DNA from: Lolium rigidum
Taxonomy: Eukaryota; Streptophyta; Magnoliopsida; Poales; Poaceae
Length of the DNA: 64,000 nucleotides
NCBI RefSeq assembly: GCF_022539505.1
Contig: NC_061508.1
Span: 263,878,736 to 263,942,735, forward strand
Reading direction: 5' to 3'
In this document: one piece after another, positions 52,801 to 63,112 of the stretch
How the letters are laid out: every line of letters starts with the position of its first letter
Position numbering within the stretch: the first letter of the stretch is position 1
The notes under the pieces: generated by a model
What the model was told of the DNA's origin: nothing
Seen by the model: only the letters and a program-made list of their open reading frames with translations
Databases searched by the model: none
Made by a program: the position numbers and the translations under genes

Positions 52801-52941
52801 CCCACCATCCTCGAGAAGCCGACCGAGCTCGACTCGCCTGCGGCGACCTTCAAGCCTACTACCGACACTCGCCAAGTAGACGTTGTAGAAAATGATTCGA
52901 GTAGACAGGTTACCATTGGGACGGGCCTGTCCGCCCAATAG
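49834..52941 (+). pseudogene. gag and aspartic protease of third Tat element
   Basis: Starts MIATGGFFHIQPSS at 49834, the first ATG in frame after the primer-binding site. An acidic, Ala/Ser-rich N-terminal part is followed by a capsid domain with KYDTHIDPTVWIDSY, PNSIDSWDEARAAFSQHF and RDNISIAELFDIALRYADED. A Cys/His motif (CIYHSREGKPSNHTTGNC) comes next, then protease with LMDGGSSINIMYYETF, where Asp-Gly-Gly replaces Asp-Thr/Ser-Gly as in Tat elements, and VLGRQAFARF. Lesions: a frame change at a C run (50653-50661) that reverts near 50790, a TAG at 51130-51132 and a TAG at 52939-52941 between protease and RT. Confidence 0.85.
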
Positions 52942-54867
52942 GAAAGCGCGCTCATCAAGTTCCTCCGTGAGAATCGAGATATCTTTGCATGGAAACCGTC
53001 TGACATGCCAGGTGTCCCGAGAGAACTTGCTGAGCACAAATTACACGTCGACCCCACCGCACGCCCCGTTAGGCAGGCGATGCGGCCCGTGGGAGAAGAG
53101 CGCCGGCGTGCAATCGCCGAAGAGGTGAACCGGCTACTCGCCGCCGGTTTCATCATAGAAATCAAGCACCCCAAGTGGTTGGCAAACCCAGTTTTGGTGC
53201 TGAAGAAAAACAAGACATGGCGCATGTGTATCGATTACACAAGTTTGAATCGCGCCTGCCCCAAGGACCCATTCGTCCTACCGCGAATCGACCAGATCAT
53301 CGACGCGGTTGCTGGTTCCGAGTCGTTATGCTTCCTCGATGCATATTCCGGCTACAACCAAATAAGGATGGCCAAGGAGGACCAGGAGAAGACGGTGTTC
53401 ATAACGCCGCTCGGCGCCTACTGCTACACGGCCATGACTTTCGGCCTCCGGAACGCTGGCGCCACCTACGAACGGTGCATGAACAGCTGCCTAGAAAGCC
53501 AGATCGGCCGCAACGTCCACGTCTACATAGACGACGTGGTCGTGAAGTCGACTCGTCAGGACGACCTGGTCGCCGACCTCGCCGAAACATTCGCCAACCT
53601 GCGGCGGTACCACATCAAGCTCAATCCCCTGAAGTGCACCTTCGGAGTACCATCCGGACAGTTACTCGGCTACGTCGTCTCCAAACACGGCATCGAGCCC
53701 AACCCGGAGAAAACGGCAGCGGTCATGCGCACCAAGCACCCAACCTGCCTAGTCGACGCGCAGAAGCTCGCCGGGCGGGTCGCGGCACTCAGTCGCTTCA
53801 TCCCTCGACTCGGCGATAAGGCCACGCCACTCTATCGCCTCTTGAAGAAATCAGAATCGTTCGAGTGGACAGATGAGGCGCAGAAGGCCCTAGAAGAGCT
53901 CCAGCACGCTCTCAGGAATGCACCTGTCCTCGCGGCCCCACTCCCTCAAGAAACGATGTTGTTATATGTCGCCGCGTCGAATCGCGAGATAAGTGCAGTC
54001 ATGGTCGTCGAACGCAAAGAAGAAGGGAAGGAGCAGCTGATCCAACGACCAGTCTACTACATCAGCGAAGCCCTCATCGAATCGAAGCAGCGCTACCCGC
54101 ACTACCAAAAACTGGTGTACGCAGTACTGAGGGCCCAGCGGCGACTGGCCCCTTACTTCCACGAACACCCCATCAAAGTGGTTGCTTCAACTTTACTCGC
54201 CGACATCATCCGGAACCGCGACGCAACCGGTCGGATAGCCAAGTGGGCAGTCGAACTCGGCGTTCACAACATCACGTACGAGTCGCGCCATGCCATAAAG
54301 TCTCAGGCACTAGCCGACTTCCTCGTCGACTGGGAAGAAGCACAGCAGCCTAGCTCCCAGGCCGACCTCAAACATTGGACGCTACACTTCGACGGCTCCA
54401 AAAACCTCGAAGGAGCGGGCGCAGGCGTCGTCCTCACCTCGCCCAAAGGCGACGTCGTGCGGTATGCCTTGCAGCTCCGATTCGAACCCTGCACCAACAA
54501 TATGGCCGAATATGAAGCACTCCTCCATGGCATGCGTGTCGCAAAAGAGATGGGTGCAACTCGCCTACGATGCCTCGGCGACTCCGACCTCGTCGCCAGC
54601 CAGACGTCCGGCACCTGTGACGCCTCCGACGCCAACATGATCGCCTACAAACAAGCGGTCGACCAAGCCGGCGCCAGCTTCGCCGGCCACGCCGTCGAGT
54701 GGATCGACAGGCGCAAGAACGAAGAAGCGGACGCCCTGGCCAGGCTTGGGTCCAAATGGCTACCACCCCCCCCCCAGGAGTCTTCCTCGACGTCCTCACC
54801 CGCTCATCGGTGCACATACCACGGGAGGTCGACATCGCCGAACCACCCGCACCCGACTCCGCCCTAG
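52942..54867 (+). pseudogene. Reverse transcriptase and dual RNase H of third Tat element
   Basis: In frame with gag-protease across the TAG at 52939. RT motifs: FAWKPSDMPGVPRELAEH, AAGFIIEIKHPKWLANPV, MCIDYTSLNRACPKD, CFLDAYSGYNQI, MTFGLRNAGATYERCM, catalytic YIDDVVVKS and LGYVVSKHGIE. A degenerate first RNase H follows (MLLYVAASNREISAVMV, VYYISEAL). A second RNase H has all four acidic positions: LHFDGSKN, NNMAEYEALLHG, GDSDLVASQ, EEADALARL. The true frame breaks at a run of ten C (54766-54775). Confidence 0.9.
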
Positions 54868-56152
54868 TCGCACTCGCCTCGGATGCCGCAGACTGGACTG
54901 AGCCGTACATCAGCTACCTCGAATGCCAGGTACTGCCGATGGACGAAACAGAGGCACACACCCTCGTGCGCCGATGCAAGTCCTTCACCGTCATCAACAA
55001 CGAACTCTACAAACGCAGTATCTCCGGGATATTCCAGCGCTGCGTCACGCCCAACGAAGGCCGCAAGATCCTCCAAGACATCCACGCAGGCGACTGCGGT
55101 CATCACGCAGGTGCCCGCTCGATCGTGGCCAAAGCTTTTCGGCACGGCTTCTACTGGCCAACAACCCACGACGACGCCATAGCTATCGTCCGAGCATGCG
55201 CCGGCTGCCAGAAATACGCTAGCTAGTCGCACATGCCGGGCTTAGCACTGAAGACCATACCCCTCACCTGGCCATTCGCCGTCTGGGGCATGGATATGGT
55301 GGGAAAGTTCAAAACGGCGCCCGACGGATATACCATCTCCTCGTCGCCGTGGACAAGTTCACCAAATGGGTAGAAGCGAAACCCATCAAAAAATGCGACG
55401 GCAAAACGGCGACCAAGTTTCTTCGGGAGTTGATCTACCGCTACGGCTACCCCCACAGCATCATCACGGATAATGGCACCAACTTCGCCAAAGGGGAAAT
55501 GGCTGACTTCTGCAAAGAAAAGGGCATCCGACTCGACCTCGCGGCAGTCGCACACCCCGAGTCGAACGGACAAGCAGAGGGAGCAAACCAAAGCATCCTC
55601 CATGGGATAAAACCACGGCTGATGGTACCCCTGGAGCACGCGGCCGGCTGCTGGGCCGAAGAAATACCTTCGGTACTCTGGGGAATTCGCACAACACCAA
55701 TTAGGTCGAATGGCTATACGCCCTTCTTCCTGGTGTATGGCGCCGAAGCTGTCATGCCAACAGACATCGCCTATGATTCGCCACGAGTCGCCAACTACGC
55801 CGAGGAAGAAAACGAGCAATCTCGGAAAGACAATGTCGACCTCCTTGACGAGGCACGAGACCCCGCACTCTCCAGAACGGCCATTTACCACCAAGGCCTG
55901 CGCCGGTACCATAGTCGCCGAGTGCGCAGTCGCTCCTTCCAAGAGGGCAACCTCGTCCTTTGGCTCATACAGGACAAAAATGGTATGCACAAGCTTTCTC
56001 CCCCATGGGAGGGACCATTCGCCATCAGCCGCGTGCTTGGCAACGATGCCTACTACCTCACCGACGTCCGCAAGAACGACAAGGGCGAGCCGCTCACCAG
56101 AGAAGTCAAACGCCCCTGGAACGTCAACCTTCTCCGCCGATTCTACACCTAG
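54776..56152 (+). pseudogene. Integrase of third Tat element
   Basis: After the C-run shift the frame reads GVFLDVLTRSSVHIP. The integrase zinc module follows (HAGDCGHHAGARS, then CAGCQKYA). A TAG at 55224-55226 interrupts. The first catalytic Asp is in WGMDMVGKF. A one-base loss near 55331 shifts the frame, then VDKFTKWVEAKPIKK, ITDNGTNF (second Asp) and HPESNGQAEGANQ (Glu) complete the core. GIRTTPIRSNGYTPF, VLWLIQDKNGMHKLSP and a WEGPFAI tail follow, ending at 56152. No chromodomain. Confidence 0.88.
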
Positions 56153-56990
56153 CATAAGCGTGTAAGCGACCTCGATGATATCAATGAAAAAACACTTGTC
56201 TCTCCAAATTGCATTCGCCAACCACCCTGCAGTGCTCGCCGACCTTAACTCATCTCCCATCCCCGCGAGTCGAACCGCCCACGGTGCGCGACTCGGGGAC
56301 TGCGAGACCTTCGATTGTTGCTGCTGACCGAGCAATCCACGATCAACCAAGTAGCTCGGCTAACAAGAGCACAACAGGCTACCGGTCGCAATATATACCA
56401 GGACCGGTCCGCCCCGCGTCTCTTACGCCGTCAAGCGAACACGGCGACTGGATCCGGCAGCAGGGTCGCCCGCTCGACCAGCCCTCCGGGCCCAGCAATC
56501 GTACAGTGCTACGCTATAAAGCACAAACTCCACGCCCTCCTCTACCTTAGGCAGGTGACTTGAAAGGCTAAGTACTTCGACTAGGGACCCCGCAAAACGG
56601 CCCCGCGGTTCGCCAAGAAAAAACGCCCGACCAAGAACCCCTTTGGAGTCGCCTAGCGACTGGCTCACCGGGCCACGACGAGAGGCGCGCTACACAGACA
56701 GCGCAATAAATCCACTCACCCACCCATGAGGCTGCTATACGCGCAAAACGACTACATACTGCGACTGGGGACGCCCAGCTCGAACAGGAAAACATTCATG
56801 CCGATAGCCTTCATTGGGGTCACACAACGACTGGCCCCTCGGGCCATGGAAGAGCCGGAACACCCCAACCAGAAAGGAGCAGCAAAAGCAACGAACTTTC
56901 ATTCACCAAAAACAACTTATATACAAAAAACACACCCTCGAGTCAATGGCTCGAGGGACAACACACCCACTCACTACGAAGCATGCCAAC
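56153..56990 (+). other. Non-coding region after integrase, third Tat element
   Basis: No supported ORF. Contains repeats of the type GCGACTGGG/CGACTCGGGGACTGC that resemble the 35-bp array at 57631. Confidence 0.5.
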
Positions 56991-57578
56991 CTACTTGGAC
57001 GGGCTCGACTTCTCCTCCATCACCGGCTCGGCTCCACCGTCCCCGTGACGGAACTTCGGGGTGTACCGAACGACCGGGTAAGTCGACAGGGCCTTGGTAG
57101 CCGCAGCATGGAAAAGCCGCTCGGCGGGGAAGTCTTGCGGGCCTGGCGCCTTCTCCGCGTCTTCGGGGGCCGACTGGCTGGTGATGTGCGTCTCCAAGTC
57201 GGCAGTCGCCAACACCCGGTCGGCGTACGGGCGAACCGCTTCCTTCAGACGCAACACCTCGGCGACGTCAAACTCCCCAGTTTCGGACGGGAAGCCGGCC
57301 GTCACCTCTTCCACGTCGAAGCCCTCAGAATAATGGGCAAGCACCATGCTAAGTGCCATGGTGACACCCACTCGACAGGAGGAGCGGCGGAGCCAATCAA
57401 CCACCGCCGGAATGTTGGAGACGGCCTTGAAGACCGACGGCGCGTCCCGAGGAATTACTTCCCGCGGGCTAAGGTACTGAAGCGCCGCCAGGATCTCCCC
57501 GGCACAGGCAATGATGCACGCCGTCGCCTCCTGGAGACAATCCCGAGGAGTCGCCAACTCAACGAAGTCGCATTGCCC
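56991..57578 (-). CDS. Antisense ORF exon of third Tat element
   Basis: Open frame of about 196 codons opposite to gag-pol. It begins after a good splice acceptor (TTGTGTTTTCAG at 57579-57590) with GQCDFVELATPRDCLQEA and ends EEKSSPSK at 56991. It is helix-rich: ACIIACAGEILAALQYL, SNIPAVVDWLRRS, GVTMALSMVLAHYSEGFD, VRPYADRVLATADLETHI. No enzyme motif is visible. I recall similar antisense-encoded proteins in grass Tat elements, without known function. Upstream exons are missing or replaced by the tandem array at 57631, so this copy is probably broken. Unrelated in sequence to the antisense ORFs at 3177 and 44104. Confidence 0.6.
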   Translation of the reverse strand, partial: GQCDFVELATPRDCLQEATACIIACAGEILAALQYLSPREVIPRDAPSVFKAVSNIPAVVDWLRRSSCRVGVTMALSMVLAHYSEGFDVEEVTAGFPSETGEFDVAEVLRLKEAVRPYADRVLATADLETHITSQSAPEDAEKAPGPQDFPAERLFHAAATKALSTYPVVRYTPKFRHGDGGAEPVMEEKSSPSK

Positions 57579-57630
57579 TGAAAACACAAGTAGGAACAAA
57601 TTTTCTAAGTCAGAGCTCGCCTTATCAGAG

Positions 57631-57902
57631 ACTCGCCACGCTCGGGGACTGGACCCCTGAAGCGGACTCGCCACGCTCGGGGACTGGACCCCCGAAGCGG
57701 ACTCGCCACGCTCGGGGACTGGACCCCCGAAGCGGACTCGCCACGCTCGGGGACTGGACCCCCGAGGCGGACTCGCCACGCTCGGGGACTGGACCCCCGA
57801 AGCGGACTCGCCACGCTCGGGGACTGGACCCCCGAAGCGGACTCGCCACGCTCGGGGACTGGACCCCCGAGGCAGACTCGCCACGCTCGGGGACTGGACC
57901 CC
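57631..57902. repeat. 35-bp tandem array, eight copies
   Basis: Units start at 57631, 57666, 57701, 57736, 57771, 57806, 57841 and 57876. Core ACTCGCCACGCTCGGGGACT followed by GGACCCC.GA.GCGG. Nearly identical units; the last is cut at 57902 by the LARD-like insertion. Lies in the intron or upstream part of the antisense ORF. Confidence 0.92.
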
Positions 57903-59619
57903 TGATACGTCTCCAACGTATCTATAATTTCTTATGTTCCATGCTACTTTATTGATGATATCTACATGTTTTATACACATTATATGTTATTATTATGCGT
58001 TTTTCGGAACTAACCTATTGACGAGATGCCGAAGGGCCAGTTCCTGTTTTCTGCTGTTTTTGGTTCCAGAAATCCTAGTAAGGAAATATTCTCGGAATCG
58101 GACGAAATCAATGCCCAGCATCCTATTTTTCCACGAAGCTTCCAGAACACCCGAGAGCCGCCAGAGAGGGGCCACAGGGGGCCCACACATGGTGGCGGCG
58201 CGGCCAGGGCTGGGCCCGCGCCCCCCTAGTGTGTTGCCGCCTTGTCAGCCCTCCGACTCCGCCTCTTCGCCTATATAAAGGTCCCTGACCTAAAACACGA
58301 TACGAATAAGCCACGGTACGAGAAAAGTTCCAGAGCCGCCGCCATCGCGAAGCCAAGATCTGGGGGACAGGAGTCTCTGTTCCGGCACGCCGCCAGGACG
58401 GGGAAGTACCCCCGGAAGGCTTCTCCATCGACACCGCTTCCATCTCCACCGCCATCTTCATCAACGCTGCTGCTCCCATGAGGAGGGAGTAGTTCTCCAT
58501 CGAGGCTCGGGGCTGTACCGGTAGCTATGTGGTTAATCTCTCTCCTATGTACTTCAATACAATAATCTCATGAGCTGCCTTACATGATTGAGATTCATAT
58601 GATGATGCTTGTAATCTAGATGTCATTATGCTAGTCAAGTGGGTTTTACTTATGTGATCTCCGGAGACTCCTTGTCCCACGTGTGTAAAGTTGACAGTGT
58701 GTGCACCCTGTGGGTCTCTTAGGCTATATTTCACAGAATACTTATTCACTGTCATGAATGGCATAGTGAAGTGCTTATTTATATCCCTTTATGATTGCAA
58801 TGTGCTTTGTATCGCTACTAGTCTATGTGCTACTCATGTGATGTTATTAAAGTAGTCTATTCCTCCTGCATGGTGTAATGGTGACAGTGTGTGCATCGTG
58901 TAGTTCTTGTCGTAGATTATGATCATAATCTCTTGTAGGTTATGGAGTTGATTATCGCTATGATAGTATTGATGTGATTTATGCCTCCTTCGTAGTGTGA
59001 TGGTGACAGTGTGCATGCTATGTTAGTACTTGGTTTATTTTGCAAAGATCTATTATGCTCTAAGGTTACTTAAATATGAATATCGAATGTTGTGGAGCTT
59101 GTTAACTCCGGCATTGAGGGTTCGTGTAATCCTACACAATTAGTGGTGTTCATCATCCAACAAGAGTATATGTAGTACAAAGGAAAGAGAACTTATTTAT
59201 TATGTGATCAATGTTGAGAGTGTCCACTAGCGAAAGTATGATCCCTAGGCCTTGTTTCCACCACAAAGAATTGCTTCCTACGCTAGCAAGCTATTTTCTG
59301 GCGCCGCTTGTTTACTATTTTACTGCATCTTTACTTTCTGCAATATTACCACCATCTATACCACCTGTGTTTTACTATCTCTTCGCCGAACTAGTGCACC
59401 TATACATCCGACAAGTGTATTTGGTGTGTTGGGGACACAAGAGACTTCTTGCTTTGTGTTTGCGAGGGTTGCTTGAGAGGGATATCTTTGACCTCTTCCT
59501 CCCCGAGTTCGATAAACCTTGGGTGATCCACTTAAGGGAAAACTTGCTGCTGTTCTACAAACCTCTGCTCTTGGAGGCCCAACACCTGTCTACAAGAATA
59601 GAAGCACCCGTAGACATCA
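57903..59619 (+). mobile_element. 5' LTR of LARD-like element
   Basis: 1717 bp, TGATACGTCTCC to GACATCA. TATATAAA box at 58272-58279, preceded by a GC-rich inverted-repeat block (58193-58225). Three imperfect repeats of GGTGACAGTGTGTGCA-type sequence occur near 58690, 58880 and 59000. Confidence 0.88.
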
Positions 59620-59629
59620 AGCTATTTTA

Positions 59630-59647
59630 CGGCGCCGTTGCCGGGGA
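59630..59647 (+). other. Primer-binding site of LARD-like element
   Basis: CGGCGCCGTTGCCGGGGA matches the complement of the tRNA-Asp 3' end at 17 of 18 positions. Partial copies of the surrounding AAGCTATTTT(C/A)CGGCGCCG sequence also occur at about 59287 (TTCTGGCGCCG) and 59689. Confidence 0.8.
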
Positions 59648-59783
59648 GGAAAGGTAAAAGGTACTCACACTCCGGATCTCGGCTACTAAGCTATTTTCCG
59701 GCGCCGTTGTAAGTACTCAAAGCTATTTCCTTTAGATCCTGCAATTGCATCTTTTTGTTTCTTGTTTACACTAGTTAGGCATA

Positions 59784-60545
59784 ATGGAAAACAACAAAAA
59801 TATGAGAGATCTTTATGAACTTTATCTTGAATTAGGACATGATGTGTTTGAAGAGAGAATTAAAAAACCCATGGAAATTTATATGCATGCTAATGGGAAT
59901 GTTATTAATATGAATTCTTTGAACACCATTGTTGCTAATGCTATGGAAAATTCTAAGCTTGGGGAGGTCGGTTTTGATGAAAATGATCTCTTTAGCCCTC
60001 CGGGTATTGAGGAGAAAGTTTATGTTGATTATGATATGCCTCCCATTTATGATGATTATAATGATAGTGGTCTTTTGGTGCCACCTACTATGGAGAGTAA
60101 ATTTTATTGTGATTATACTATGCCTCCTACACTTGATGAGAATAATAATGATAGTTACCTTGTTGAATTTGCTCCCACTACAACTAATAAAACTGATTAT
60201 GCTTATGTTGGGAGTAGTAATAATTTTATGCATGAGACTCATGATAAGAATGCTTTATGTGATAGTTATATTGTTGAGTTTGTTCATGATGCTACTGAAA
60301 GTTATTACGAGAGAGGAAAATATGGTTGTAGAAATTTTCATGTTACTAAAACACCTCTCTATGTGCTGAAATTTTTGAAGCTACACTTGTTTTGTCTTCC
60401 TATGCTTGCCACTATACTCTTCATGAACTTGTTTATTTACAAGATTCCTATGCATAGGAAGCATGTTAGACTTAAATATGTTTTGAATTTGCTTCTTGAT
60501 GCCCTCTTTTGCTTCAAATACTATTTCTTGCGAGTGCATCATTAA
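59784..60545 (+). CDS. Unrecognised 253-residue ORF of LARD-like element
   Basis: Intact ORF from MENNKNMRDLYELYLELG, 137 bases after the primer-binding site, where gag would normally start. The acidic first two thirds contain internal repeats: DYDMPPIYDDYND (82-94) and DYTMPPTLDENNND (110-123), and SYLVEFAP/SYIVEFVHD (124-131, 161-169). The C-terminal part has two hydrophobic segments (about 191-220 and 231-249) compatible with membrane insertion. No capsid, protease or nucleic-acid-binding motif is seen. Codon use is AT-rich, like the rest of the element. Could be a relic of a gag or a separate element-encoded protein. Confidence 0.55.
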   Translation: MENNKNMRDLYELYLELGHDVFEERIKKPMEIYMHANGNVINMNSLNTIVANAMENSKLGEVGFDENDLFSPPGIEEKVYVDYDMPPIYDDYNDSGLLVPPTMESKFYCDYTMPPTLDENNNDSYLVEFAPTTTNKTDYAYVGSSNNFMHETHDKNALCDSYIVEFVHDATESYYERGKYGCRNFHVTKTPLYVLKFLKLHLFCLPMLATILFMNLFIYKIPMHRKHVRLKYVLNLLLDALFCFKYYFLRVHH

Positions 60546-63094
60546 AACTGCTGAGACCATCTTAATGGCTATAAAGAAAGAACTTCTTGGGAGATAACCC
60601 ATGTGTTTATTTTACTACAGCAATTTTTGTTTTGTTGAGTCTTGGAAGTTGTTTATTACTGTAGCAACCTCTCCTTATCATATTTTGTGCCAAGTAAAGT
60701 TTCTATGTTAAAGTTGATGTTATATTTGGGATCGCTGCGCAGAAACAGCATTGTCTGTCACATCACGAATTCTGGCACAAGTCTCTGTAAAAAATTCGAA
60801 AAAATCTGCAAAATTACGAGCGTGATCCTCAGATATGTACGCAACTTTCATTAGTTTTGAGTTTTTCCATTTGAGCAAGTTAAGTGCCCAGTCCAGATGC
60901 ATCTTTACTGGATCTGTTCGTTTTTGACAGATTCTGTCTTTTATTTCGCATTGCCGCTTTTGCTATGTTGAATGAGTTTCTTTGTTCCATTAACTTTCAG
61001 AAGCTTTGTGCAATGTCCAGAAGTGTTAAGAATGATTGTGTCACCTCTGAATATATGAATTTGTGGTTAAGCACTAACCCTCTCATGATTTTGCTTGAAG
61101 TTTGTGTGAAGGAAGTTTTCAAGGGTCAAGAGAAGAGGATGATATACTATGATCAAGAAGAGTGAAAGGCCTAAGCTTGGGGATGCCCCGGTGGTTCATC
61201 CCTGCATATTTTAAGAAGACTCAAGCATCTAAGCTTGGGGATGCCCAAGGCATCCCCTTCTTCATCGACAACTTATCAGGTTTCTTCTAGTGAAACTATA
61301 TTTTTATTCCGTCACATCTTATGTATTTTACTTGGAGCGTCTGTTTGTTTTTATTTTTGTTTTGTTTGAATAAGTTCATCCTTGTGTGGGAGAGAGACAC
61401 GCTCCGCTGGTTCAGATGAACACATGTGTTCTTAGCTTTTAATGTTCAAGGGCGAAAGTTGATCGCTTCACTTGTTGTTATATGGTTGGAAACGGCAAAT
61501 GCTACATGTAGTAATTGGTAAAATGTCTTGGATAATGTGATACTCGGCAATTGTTGTGCTCATGTTTAAGCTCTTGCATCATATACTTTGCACCCATTAA
61601 TGAAGAAATACATAGAGCTTGCTAAAATTTGGTTTGCATAATTGGTCTCTCTAAGGTCTAGATAATTTCTAGTAAAGAGTTTGAACAACAAGGAAGACGG
61701 TGTAGAGTCTTCTAATGTTTACAATATGTCTTTTATGTGAGTTTTGCTGCACCGGTTCATCCTTTTGTTTGTTTCAAATAACCTTGCTAGCCTAAACCTT
61801 GTATCGAGAGGGAATACTTCTCATGCATCCAAAATCCTTGAGCCAACCACTATGCCATTTGTGTCCACCATACCTACCTACTACATGGTATTTCTCCGCC
61901 ATTCCAAAGTAAATTGCTTGAGTGCTACCTTTAAATTTCCATCATTCGCCTTTGCAATATATAGCTCATGGGACAAAATAGCCTTAAAAACTATTGTGGT
62001 ATTGAATATGTACTTATGCACTTTATCTCTTATTAAGTTGCTTGTTGTGCGATAACCATGCTTCGGGGACGCCATCAACTCTTTGTTGAATATCATGTGA
62101 GTTGCTATGCATGTCCGTCTTGTATGAAGTAAGAGAGATCTACCACCTTAATGGTTAGAGCATGCATATTGTTAGAGAAGAACATTGGGCCGCTAACTAA
62201 AGCCATGAATCATGGTGGAAGTTTCAGTTTTGGACATATATCCTCAATCTCATATGAGAACACTAATTGTTGCCACATGCTTATGCATTAAAGAGGAGTC
62301 CATTATCTGTTGTCCATGTTGTCCCGGTATGGATGTCTAAGTTGAGAATAATCAAAAGCGAGAAATCCAAAATGCGAGCTTTCTCCTTAGACCTTTGTAC
62401 GGACGGCATGGAGGTACCCCTTTGTGACACTTGGTTAAAACATGTGTATTGCGATGATCCGGTAGTCCAAGCTAATTAGGACAAGGTGCGGGCACTATTA
62501 GTATACTATGCATGAGGCTTGCAACATGTAAGATATAATTTACATAATACATATGCTTTATTACTACCGTTGACAAAATTGTTTCATGTTTTCAAAATAA
62601 AAGCTCTAGCACAAATATAGCAATCGATGCTTTCCTCTTTGAAGGACCTTTCTTTTACTTTTTATGTTGAGTCGGTTCACCTATCTCTCTCCACCTCAAG
62701 AAGCAAACACTTGTGTGAACTGTGCATTGATTCCTACATACTTGCATATTGCACTTGTTATATTACTTTACATTGACAATATCCATGAGATATACATGTT
62801 ATAAGTTGAAAGCAACCGCTGAAACTTAATCTTCCTTTGTGTTGCTTCGATACCTTTTACTTTGAATTATTGCTTTATGAGTTAACTCTTATGCAAGACT
62901 TATTGATGCTTGTCTTGAAAGTACTATTCATGAAAAGTCTTTGCTTTATGATTCATTTGTTTACTCATGTCATTACCATTGTTTTTTATCGCTGCATTCA
63001 TTACATATGCTTACAATAGTATGATCAAGGTTATGATGGCATGTCACTTAAGAAATTGTCATTGTTATCGTTTACCTACTCGAGGACGACTAGG
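60546..63094 (+). other. Non-coding body of LARD-like element
   Basis: Only short ORFs. Two internal copies of the polypurine-type motif AAGCTTGGGGATGCCC lie at about 61173-61188 and 61229-61244, the second followed by an inverted AAGGCATCCCC. Confidence 0.6.
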
Positions 63095-63096
63095 AA

Positions 63097-63112
63097 CTAA
63101 GCTTGGGGATGC
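63097..63112 (+). other. Polypurine tract of LARD-like element
   Basis: TAAGCTTGGGGATGC directly precedes the 3' LTR start TGATACGTCTCC. Confidence 0.8.

Larger units (their letters stand above)
49223..57902 (+). mobile_element. Third Tat-lineage element (5' part; 3' LTR outside window)
   Basis: A Ty3/gypsy element with 5' LTR, primer-binding site, gag, protease, RT, two RNase H domains, integrase and an antisense ORF. The dual RNase H (a degenerate gypsy-type followed by a second, archaeal-like one) and the Asp-Gly-Gly protease site identify the Tat lineage. At 57902 it is cut by the insertion of a LARD-like element whose right end is beyond the window, so the remainder should lie to the right. 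Different family from the other two Tat-like elements. Confidence 0.88.

Noticed and set aside
53175..53819. 214-codon ORF overlapping RT of the third Tat element
   Set aside because: Out-of-frame Arg-rich shadow of RT, whose own frame holds all catalytic motifs.
57631..57902. Regular 35-bp array as a CRISPR
   Set aside because: Units are contiguous without variable spacers and the genome is a plant; it is a plain tandem repeat.
57605..57916. Repetitive ORFs (GSSPRAWRVRFGG) over the tandem array
   Set aside because: Generated by the 35-bp repeat being read in three frames in turn; no sign of a real repeat protein.
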